Assembly: GCA_947462335.1 (NCBI GenBank)
Contig: OX381704.1
Location: 41,296,942 to 41,360,941 of the forward strand
Direction of reading: 5' to 3'
DNA: 64,000 nucleotides
From: Harmothoe impar
Lineage: Eukaryota; Annelida; Polychaeta; Phyllodocida; Polynoidae
Shown here: positions 12,235 through 23,400 of the stretch, one piece after another
How the letters are laid out: every line of letters starts with the position of its first letter
Position numbering within the stretch: the first letter of the stretch is position 1
The notes under the pieces: model-generated
Database searches by the model: none
Told to the model about the DNA's origin: nothing
What the model saw: the letters and a program-made list of their open reading frames with translations, nothing else
Position numbers and translations under genes: made by a program

Positions 12235-15200
12235 AGGTCTCAGAGAAGGAAATGCTTCTACTATATACTTTAATATAGCGGAAAACCCGATAACTGCAAC
12301 CAGGACATTTACAATTTTTGAAAATCACCATTGACCTGAAAGATACATCCTTTCTTCAAAACATTTCCCACAAAAATTAGCTACTGACCACGGAAAATCA
12401 GAACACTGGTCTGTATCGTAAAACCACCTGAATTTCGCCTGAATTTGCACTGAATAAATTGCATTTTCGCAGATTCCCAATCTAGCCTTTGAAAAAAATG
12501 GAAACTCACTGAGAATCCCTTTCCTATTATTTGATTGAAATTGGCAGACATTCAGCAGCTTGTGTGTAGGTTTTCATAATATTAGCATCATTTCCAAATT
12601 ATTTATGGACCATTCAGTGCTCCTGCAGTATTCACTTCTGACCAGAATCGTATATGACTCTCAGTTTTCTGCGGGATTACCCTCTATGAGACCTACTATT
12701 AGTGGGATGTGGCTTTCTATTACCTATAATTGTGATTTCTATGACCCAGTACATGTTTACAGATAGGCCCCAAAGTTTTATGTCCCTTGGGCTCCCCTAT
12801 ACCAAGATAACCTGATGTTTCCGGGACAAACCCAGGCCCAAAATCACCCTGATTTCCCACCTAGGGCCGAGAGGGCCCCCGGCTCCATGTTTTAGCCATT
12901 TTCATAGCAAGAAGTACCTCTAGGACCATCAAATCCAACATGGATCTTTGCATGGAATATCTCTATGTGATACATGTGCCAATACTATAGATTTCTGTTC
13001 ATAGGGTCAAAAAATTATGGAAAAATATGGAAAAATACCTGAAAATTACCATAAAAATATGCATTATTCGCACATCATGCCAGGATTGATTCTTCAGAGT
13101 ATATTGAAAGGCCATTGACTCATGTTTTTCTACATTTCTTCACGATTTTTAGAAAGTACATTTTAAAAAAATACGGTGGTGGGGGCCCTTGTAGTAGCAA
13201 ATATGCCATTTGCGGTGCCATCCTCTAGCTAAATGCTCGCCGATCATCCTTCAAAGGGCATCAATGCTTGCTTCCTGTATGCCCTTGACTGGTTACAAAC
13301 TGTAGCTGCTACACAATTTTGATATACCTGTGCTATTGGGACTAAGGTAAAAAATAAAAATGACATATCAAATAACTCTGAATTACCCCCAGTGGCCATA
13401 AACTGAAACCAACTTGCAGCTCGGCCCCGGGGACCCTCCGACAGCAATATTAATGTGAATTTCCTTCCTTTTTTTCACATTTCAAGGACCTGGTCATAAA
13501 TTTTCTATGAAATTTGGCAGAAGTAATTATTCTGTACATAACCAGTGCAAAAGAAATCAATTTGAGGGGCTTTTAATTTTTCCATGGTAATAGCCCTTTT
13601 GCTTTAGGTCTCAGAGAAGGAAATGCTTCTACTATATACTTTAATATAGCGGAAAACCCGATAACTGCAACCAGGACATTTACAATTTTTGAAAATCACC
13701 ATTGACCTGAAAGATACATCCTTTCTTCAAAACATTTCCCACAAAAATTAGCTACTGACCACGGAAAATCAGAACACTGGTCTGTATCGTAAAACCACCT
13801 GAATTTCGCCTGAATTTGCACTGAATAAATTGCATTTTCGCAGATTCCCAATCTAGCCTTTGAAAAAAATGGAAACTCACTGAGAATCCCTTTCCTATTA
13901 TTTGATTGAAATTGGCAGACATTCAGCAGCTTGTGTGTAGGTTTTCATAATATTAGCATCATTTCCAAATTATTTATGGACCATTCAGTGCTCCTGCAGT
14001 ATTCACTTCTGACCAGAATCGTATATGACTCTCAGTTTTCTGCGGGATTACCCTCTATGAGACCTACTATTAGTGGGATGTGGCTTTCTATTACCTATAA
14101 TTGTGATTTCTATGACCCAGTACATGTTTACAGATAGGCCCCAAAGTTTTATGTCCCTTGGGCTCCCCTATACCAAGATAACCTGATGTTTCCGGGACAA
14201 ACCCAGGCCCAAAATCACCCTGATTTCCCACCTAGGGCCGAGAGGGCCCCCGGCTCCATGTTTTAGCCATTTTCATAGCAAGAAGTACCTCTAGGACCAT
14301 CAAATCCAACATGGATCTTTGCATGGAATATCTCTATGTGATACATGTGCCAATACTATAGATTTCTGTTCATAGGGTCAAAAAATTATGGAAAAATATG
14401 GAAAAATACCTGAAAATTACCATAAAAATATGCATTATTCGCACATCATGCCAGGATTGATTCTTCAGAGTATATTGAAAGGCCATTGACTCATGTTTTT
14501 CTACATTTCTTCACGATTTTTAGAAAGTACATTTTAAAAAAATACGGTGGTGGGGGCCCTTGTAGTAGCAAATATGCCATTTGCGGTGCCATCCTCTAGC
14601 TAAATGCTCGCCGATCATCCTTCAAAGGGCATCAATGCTTGCTTCCTGTATGCCCTTGACTGGTTACAAACTGTAGCTGCTACACAATTTTGATATACCT
14701 GTGCTATTGGGACTAAGGTAAAAAATAAAAATGACATATCAAATAACTCTGAATTACCCCCAGTGGCCATAAACTGAAACCAACTTGCAGCTCGGCCCCG
14801 GGGACCCTCCGACAGCAATATTAATGTGAATTTCCTTCCTTTTTTTCACATTTCAAGGACCTGGTCATAAATTTTCTATGAAATTTGGCAGAAGTAATTA
14901 TTCTGTACATAACCAGTGCAAAAGAAATCAATTTGAGGGGCTTTTAATTTTTCCATGGTAATAGCCCTTTTGCTTTAGGTCTCAGAGAAGGAAATGCTTC
15001 TACTATATACTTTAATATAGCGGAAAACCCGATAACTGCAACCAGGACATTTACAATTTTTGAAAATCACCATTGACCTGAAAGATACATCCTTTCTTCA
15101 AAACATTTCCCACAAAAATTAGCTACTGACCACGGAAAATCAGAACACTGGTCTGTATCGTAAAACCACCTGAATTTCGCCTGAATTTGCACTGAATAAA

Positions 15201-17338
15201 TTGCATTTTCGCAGATTCCCAATCTAGCCTTTGAAAAAAATGGAAACTCACTGAGAATCCCTTTCCTATTATTTGATTGAAATTGGCAGACATTCAGCAG
15301 CTTGTGTGTAGGTTTTCATAATATTAGCATCATTTCCAAATTATTTATGGACCATTCAGTGCTCCTGCAGTATTCACTTCTGACCAGAATCGTATATGAC
15401 TCTCAGTTTTCTGCGGGATTACCCTCTATGAGACCTACTATTAGTGGGATGTGGCTTTCTATTACCTATAATTGTGATTTCTATGACCCAGTACATGTTT
15501 ACAGATAGGCCCCAAAGTTTTATGTCCCTTGGGCTCCCCTATACCAAGATAACCTGATGTTTCCGGGACAAACCCAGGCCCAAAATCACCCTGATTTCCC
15601 ACCTAGGGCCGAGAGGGCCCCCGGCTCCATGTTTTAGCCATTTTCATAGCAAGAAGTACCTCTAGGACCATCAAATCCAACATGGATCTTTGCATGGAAT
15701 ATCTCTATGTGATACATGTGCCAATACTATAGATTTCTGTTCATAGGGTCAAAAAATTATGGAAAAATATGGAAAAATACCTGAAAATTACCATAAAAAT
15801 ATGCATTATTCGCACATCATGCCAGGATTGATTCTTCAGAGTATATTGAAAGGCCATTGACTCATGTTTTTCTACATTTCTTCACGATTTTTAGAAAGTA
15901 CATTTTAAAAAAATACGGTGGTGGGGGCCCTTGTAGTAGCAAATATGCCATTTGCGGTGCCATCCTCTAGCTAAATGCTCGCCGATCATCCTTCAAAGGG
16001 CATCAATGCTTGCTTCCTGTATGCCCTTGACTGGTTACAAACTGTAGCTGCTACACAATTTTGATATACCTGTGCTATTGGGACTAAGGTAAAAAATAAA
16101 AATGACATATCAAATAACTCTGAATTACCCCCAGTGGCCATAAACTGAAACCAACTTGCAGCTCGGCCCCGGGGACCCTCCGACAGCAATATTAATGTGA
16201 ATTTCCTTCCTTTTTTTCACATTTCAAGGACCTGGTCATAAATTTTCTATGAAATTTGGCAGAAGTAATTATTCTGTACATAACCAGTGCAAAAGAAATC
16301 AATTTGAGGGGCTTTTAATTTTTCCATGGTAATAGCCCTTTTGCTTTAGGTCTCAGAGAAGGAAATGCTTCTACTATATACTTTAATATAGCGGAAAACC
16401 CGATAACTGCAACCAGGACATTTACAATTTTTGAAAATCACCATTGACCTGAAAGATACATCCTTTCTTCAAAACATTTCCCACAAAAATTAGCTACTGA
16501 CCACGGAAAATCAGAACACTGGTCTGTATCGTAAAACCACCTGAATTTCGCCTGAATTTGCACTGAATAAATTGCATTTTCGCAGATTCCCAATCTAGCC
16601 TTTGAAAAAAATGGAAACTCACTGAGAATCCCTTTCCTATTATTTGATTGAAATTGGCAGACATTCAGCAGCTTGTGTGTAGGTTTTCATAATATTAGCA
16701 TCATTTCCAAATTATTTATGGACCATTCAGTGCTCCTGCAGTATTCACTTCTGACCAGAATCGTATATGACTCTCAGTTTTCTGCGGGATTACCCTCTAT
16801 GAGACCTACTATTAGTGGGATGTGGCTTTCTATTACCTATAATTGTGATTTCTATGACCCAGTACATGTTTACAGATAGGCCCCAAAGTTTTATGTCCCT
16901 TGGGCTCCCCTATACCAAGATAACCTGATGTTTCCGGGACAAACCCAGGCCCAAAATCACCCTGATTTCCCACCTAGGGCCGAGAGGGCCCCCGGCTCCA
17001 TGTTTTAGCCATTTTCATAGCAAGAAGTACCTCTAGGACCATCAAATCCAACATGGATCTTTGCATGGAATATCTCTATGTGATACATGTGCCAATACTA
17101 TAGATTTCTGTTCATAGGGTCAAAAAATTATGGAAAAATATGGAAAAATACCTGAAAATTACCATAAAAATATGCATTATTCGCACATCATGCCAGGATT
17201 GATTCTTCAGAGTATATTGAAAGGCCATTGACTCATGTTTTTCTACATTTCTTCACGATTTTTAGAAAGTACATTTTAAAAAAATACGGTGGTGGGGGCC
17301 CTTGTAGTAGCAAATATGCCATTTGCGGTGCCATCCTC
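12235..17338. repeat. Tandem array of 1371-bp units, 3.7 copies
   Basis: Four unit starts at the word AGGTCTCAGAGAAGG lie at 12235, 13606, 14977 and 16348, spaced exactly 1371 bp. The last copy is cut at 17338 after 991 bp. By eye the copies look identical. Small open frames of 68 and 67 codons recur once per unit because the sequence repeats; nothing marks them as genes. The array fills the space between two divergent genes and ends 72 bp before the ASZ1 start codon. Just past its end, CCCTCTATGAGACCT repeats a word that lies inside each unit (for example near 12680). Confidence 0.92.
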
Positions 17339-17409
17339 ACCCTCTATGAGACCTGAAACAGAGCGGCGACGTCTGAGCTGCTCCAGCTTGGCATTTGATA
17401 GCAGGCAAC
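17339..17409 (+). promoter_or_regulatory. ASZ1 5' leader remnant
   Basis: This short unique stretch lies between the end of the 1371-bp array and the ASZ1 start codon at 17410. The start has a good context, GCAACATGG. Any promoter further upstream has been replaced or displaced by the array. Confidence 0.45.
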
Positions 17410-20400
17410 ATGGCAGACAGAGAATTTAGTTTTAACTCGGACGATGAAGATGAACCAATAGATGATTTTGTTTTTTGTAATGTATATCGAAAATAGCATG
17501 GTGAGACCTTAAACCTGCTCATACCGGAAGTAGCAATAAAAGCGCGGCAAACTATAGTCAGTTGTGCCTACCCTGCAGAAGAAGTTAGAGTTGCCTCAGT
17601 CTCTACTGTTTTCATCACTGAATTTCTTCCCACATACACCACATAATTGGCGACGAAGGAGCTTACCCTGTGGACAATCTTGCCTGGAATCTCTTGGAAA
17701 CTGTGAGTTTGTTCCATTTTGAGAACTTTGATTGTGATCTTTGGTGAACTTTGGTGGAAAATTCAGGGCAGTGATTTTGGGTCAGTTGTGCAGTCAGTCA
17801 GCCTCAGTCCCTGTGTTGGCACTTTCTGCACAGGCACACACTCCTATCACCAGTGGCAGTGGATCTAGGCTCTTTGGATCTGCACCAGCTGTGTCTTGAC
17901 AGTCTGAACATTCACATCTCCATTGTGGAACATTTGCTGTCTAGGTGGCCTAGACCTATTCATCCTGTTGTAGGCCTACTTTTTGCCTTGCAATGGGGGA
18001 CTTCATTATGCACCCTTTCCAGTTGGAACCAGTGGAGTCTGCAGCTAAGAGGTGGGAGAGATGGCTTAGGAAATTCCCACACTTCCTAGTGTACAAAGGC
18101 ATCACCAATGAGGCAAAAAAGACTGCATCATTGATGTTACTCTTAGGTGATGACGCTATGGATGTTGCTACATCTCTAGGCATTGATGCTACCACAACTT
18201 TTGATGAAGCAACTACCAAATTGACTGATTACTTTGCCCCTAAATGCATCAAAGAGTATCAGATATATGAGTTCAGGCAGGCTTATCAGCGAGATGACGA
18301 GATGATTGATCAGTTTCATGTTCGGCTGAAGAGTCTCGCTAAGTACTGTGAGTTCCATAATGAGGACGGTGAGATAAAATCTCAGATTATTCAGAAATGT
18401 CGATGGCCAAAAGTGCGAGAAAAGGGACTCGATGAGCCAGACGTCACGTTGGCGGCTCTTCTAAAATTCGCACGCACTCAGGAGTCTACGGGACGACAAA
18501 GCAAGGTGATGTCGCAGTCTATGCCCACCGCTCCTGTGGAGTCAAAGGTCCACAAGGTGATGTCAAAGCCCAACTCCTGGGGTCGTGGCAAGAGGAGACA
18601 GTCTTCACCGCCACGCAGACAACATCAACAACGTCAACAGCAACAACAACATCGGCAGCCTTCCGACCAGACGGGCACGTGTTCTGGTTGTGGGGACGCA
18701 TCTCATAACAAGCGAGCACGCGACTGTCCCGCATGGGGGAAAGTTTGTCACAAGTGTTCCCGATACAATCATTTTGGGAAAGTTTGTAGACAATCAACAA
18801 ACTTTGTTGACACTGACGAAGGTGCTACTGCAGCACTGCTGACTGACGATGCTATCGAGTATCAGTATCATTTGTTTCATACCAATGCCATGCCTAGTAA
18901 AAGGGTCAAACCCTACATTGTATGTATAGATTTACATGGTGTTGCCACAAACATGGAGATTGATACTGGTTCTGGTGTAACAATCTTGAACAAGGTTCAG
19001 TATGACAATGTCAAGAAGTGTAATCCTGGTCTGGTGTTAAGTAAAACCAATTTACCTGTACTTAAGATGTTTTCAGGTGCAAGTCTATTGCCACTTGGTC
19101 GTGTAACATTGAATGTGCAGCATGCAGGTCAGTCATTGCAACTTGACGCATTAGTTGCCGAGGGTCAAGGACCATGTCTTCTCGGAAGAGACTGGATCAA
19201 CGAGTTACGTCTTGATTGGTCCGCAGTGCATTCTCTTTCAGATGTGGACTACAGGAAACTTTTCCCTGACCTATTCAAACCCGAGCTTGGTAAGTTAAAG
19301 GGTTACGAAGCGAAACTGTATATAGACACTGATGCGCAACCACGTCAGTTCAAGGCGCGAACACTATCTTGGTCTTTCAGAGAGAAGGTCGAGGCTGAAC
19401 TTGATCGCCTCGAACGTGACGGGGTCATAGTAAAAGTTGAATTTGCAGATTGGGCTGCTCCAATCGTTCCGGTAATGAAACCGAATGGTGACATTCGCAT
19501 TTGTGGTGATTACAAACTGACTGTCAACAGAGCAGCAAAGGTGGACAAATATCCAATTCCGAATGTTGATGATTTGTACCAAAAGTTGGCTGGGGGTGTT
19601 TGTTTTTCCAAGTTGGACCTCAGTCATGCATATACTCAGGTAGTTCTCAGTGAGGATTCCCGTGAACTCACAACAATTAACACTACCAAAGGTTTGTACC
19701 AGTACACACGCTTGTGTTTTGGGGTATCTTCCGCACCAGGTATTTTCCAGAGAGTTCTGGAGCAGGTACTTCAGGGTATACCCATGGTAGCAGTGTATCT
19801 GGACGATATCTTGGTGTCGGGGCACACAAAGGAGGAGGCACATCAAAACTTGACGACGGTACTGGGTCGGCTGCAGCAGGCAGGACTACGTCTGAGAGGT
19901 GAGAAGTGTGTGTTTCTCCAAGATTCCTGTGTCTATCTAGGTCACAAGCTGGATGCAGAAGGAATTCACCCGACTACCGAGAAAGTAGCAGCTCTTCAGA
20001 ACGCACCACCTCCTACCAATGTGAGTGAACTCCGCAGTTTCCTGGGAATGGTAAACTACTACCACAAGTTCCTAAGGAACCTCAGCTCGACACTCGCACC
20101 ACTGAATCAGCTCCTACAGAAGGATGTTCCGTGGAAGTGGGGGCCAGAACAGGAACAAGCGTTTGCTAAATCAAAGGAACTATTGCAATCTTCGCAAGTG
20201 TTAGTTCCCTACAACCCGGCTCTACCCTTACTTCTTGGCTGTGATGCATCATCGTACGGCCTGGGTGCGGTACTCTCTCATCGGATGCCGGATGGCTCCG
20301 ACCGACCGATCGCATTTGCATCCAGATCGTTAGCTCCCGCTGAGAAGAACTATGCACAAATCGAGCGCGAAGGGCTCGCCGTAATCTTCGGTGTGACCAA

Positions 20401-23400
20401 GTTTCATAAGTATGTGTATGGTCGCGAATTCACAGTGGAAACAGACCATAAGCCGCTGTTGGGCCCGCTGAAAGAGGACAAACTCATCAGTCCTATGTCT
20501 ACTGCCCGCTTACAGCGTTGGTCTCTGACAATGTCAAATTACCAATATCGTTTACGTTACAAGCCAGGCAAGGAGAACGGCAATGCTGACGGACTAAGCC
20601 GGTTACCTTTAACGACACCGTACTTTACCGTGCCTGTGCCTGCTGAAACAGTGTTGGCTTTTGAGGTTCTAACGTGTTCTGAGGTTTTGACATGTACTCA
20701 AATTGCTTCTTGGTCCGCTCGAGACCCGATCATGGCTTCCGTCCAAAACTTTGTTTTGAAGGGTTGGCCTTATAGCGTGTCCGAAGAACTGGCACCATAC
20801 TTTCGCAGGAGGGAAGAACTGTGTGCAGAACAAGGTTGCTTGATGTGGGGTTTGCGTGTGATAATACCACCACAAGCTCGTGACTGTGTTCTTGAGCAAC
20901 TCCATGAGTGCCATCCAGGAATCGTTAGGATGAAATCACTCGCACGCAGTTATGTTTGGTGGCCAGGAATCGATGCTGATATCGAGCTTAAAGTGAAATC
21001 ATGTCAGCAGTGTCAAGTCCAATCCAAGTCTCCGCCGCATGCTCAGCTCCATCCTTGGGAGTGGCCTGGTAAACCTTGGCATCGGATCCATATAGACTAT
21101 GCTGGCCCAATTGATGGACAAATGATTCTAGTGATTGTAGATGCTCATTCAAAGTACATTGATGCTCATGTCATGAACACATCCACTTCCAAAGCTACTA
21201 TAAGGAAGTTGAGACGAACATTCTTTGTTCATGGAACTCCAGTTGTACTTGTGAGTGACAACGGAAGTTGTTTTACAAGTTCAGAGTTTCAAGAGTTCTG
21301 TAAGAAAAATGCTATTAAGCATATCTGTACAGCTCCATACCACCCAGCCAGTAATGGTTTAGCGGAGCGAGCCGTACAGACGCTTAAGGAAGGTATCAAG
21401 AAAACGCCAGGTGAGGATCTGGAAACTAAGGTGATACGCTACCTTTCTAGATACTGTGTTACTCCACAGACGACTACTGGACAAGCACCAGCAGAGTTAC
21501 TGATGAAACGTAAGCCACGTTTCCTGTTGGATGTACTTCATCCGTCTCTGTCCAATAAGGTTATGGATAGACAATCATATGCACGGCAGTACCATCAGCC
21601 TGCAGTCATCCCACGTGACTTCTTTGTTGGCGATGCTGTGTGGGTCGTGAATTTTGCTGGTATGCCCAAGTGGATGCCGGGAGTGCTCCAATCAAAGACT
21701 GGTCCAGTCACGTATATCGTGCGTCTTGACGATGGACGTGTGTGGAGACGCCACATGGATCACATCAGAGCTCGTGTCCCAACTGAGCCTGAGTGTCGTG
21801 ATAACGGTCGCACCATGGAGAATCGACCAATACCGCCTTACATTGCACCTGCACCTGCACCTCAGATCCCAGTGCCAGCTGCAATGCCGAAGCCCAGTAC
21901 TCCTCCGAGTACCACTCCAGCGACTCCACAAGACCACCATGTGCCTCCTCTACCTAGTGCTACGCCACCTACACCAAGACCAAGTAGCCCTGCTCCAGTT
22001 GGTATTAGAAAGTCTACCAGAGTAATCAAGCCACCTACTAGACTGGACTTATGAGTACAAAACTAAAGGTGGAGGGATGTAATGTATATCGAAAATAGCA
22101 TGGTGAGACCTTAAACCTGCTCATACCGGAAGTAGCAATAAAAGCGCGGCAAACTATAGTCAGTTGTGCCTACCCTGCAGAAGAAGTTAGAGTTGCCTCA
22201 GTCTCTACTGTTTTCATCACTGAATTTCTTCCCACATACACCACATTTTGGAGTGCCTAAGCTCGATAACCCTACCAATGGGAATGCGGTTCATGGGAAT
22301 CGGGTAAGTTTTATGAAGACTGACAGTGTCACTGTGAGTGTGACTGTCACTAGTGTAGGGATAACACCCCAGCGCCCATTTCCGCGGAGCCCTATCTGTC
22401 ACCATAGTAAACTTAACAATTCTATTTGCTATTCTCGGATGCTTTCCCTTTGTCAAATTTAATCATACTCGGTCATCTTATGTAAAAATGACCAAGGATT
22501 CATAATCTGTGAGTAATTTTACTGTAAACCCAGGCGTTAATTAGATAACCTATCAGTTCCAAAGGGGTATTTGTGCGGGCACAATACAATTCTGTTAAAA
22601 CACTGAAAATATAAAACATTAATATTTTGCTTAATACTTGGTGGATTTTAAAGTTTGACCCCTCTATTTGAAGCTGGAAACATGGCCTTTTATTATGAGA
22701 AAAGAATGAATCTAATTCCTGTACAGATTCTAGTTAATTCATAAGGGTTTTTACTTTGAACCTTTTATTTTTTTACTTAATATTTGTCTCAGTTTCTTAC
22801 ACTTTTACAGAACATTCCTTAGTATATTTACTTTTGGGTTCTAGCCCTATTTCACTGCTAAATGCAAGCAAAACTTGGCAAGAACCTATATTAGAAAGGT
22901 CTATTTTAGCCAAAAGTGCATGAAAATAAGCTATGCTGAAAAAGGAGCAATCATAAAACTCTGACTTTCCACTGCGATAAAAATCACCCACCCAGTCAAA
23001 TTTTTGCAAAAACATAGGATATTAATCCTGCAAGTGTTTTCTCTTCAATGGTACCATTAGATTTTCTCTATTCTAATCTGGGCCTAAACTAGGACCATGT
23101 ATGTAAAGTGTAGTGCAAAATCGGCCCTCCCCTGCTGCAGCCTGCACTGCAGTGTGTACACAGAGATAAGGGATACTCACTGGACAGTGACTGACAGAAA
23201 ATAACAGAACATTTTCCAAACTTTTTATCTTTAAAAAATAATAACTCTGCTTCTAGTGGGTCAATTAATATAATATAAACTGCATTGCCTTTCTAACGAT
23301 CTCTACTTTAAGAGAAAAAATAATGTCTATGATATTCCTAAAATATGGTTTTAGTGTGTTATCCCTAACTAGTGTCAGTGACAGTGTGACTACTGTCTAC

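Larger units (their letters stand above)
17476..22245 (+). mobile_element. Complete Ty3/gypsy LTR retrotransposon inserted in ASZ1 exon 1
   Basis: A 4770-bp element bounded by identical 168-bp LTRs (TG...CA) with a 4-bp target duplication, TTTT, at 17472-17475 and 22246-22249. It has a primer-binding site beginning TGGCGACGAAGG at 17648, a single gag-pol frame, and a purine tract (AAAGGTGGAGGGA) just before the 3' LTR. Identical LTRs, which are identical at insertion and diverge with age, point to a very recent event. It lies in the same orientation as ASZ1. Confidence 0.95.

Noticed and set aside
12560..16879. Repeated 68- and 67-codon frames in the 1371-bp array
   Set aside because: They recur only because the unit repeats, with no recognisable domain or codon signal.
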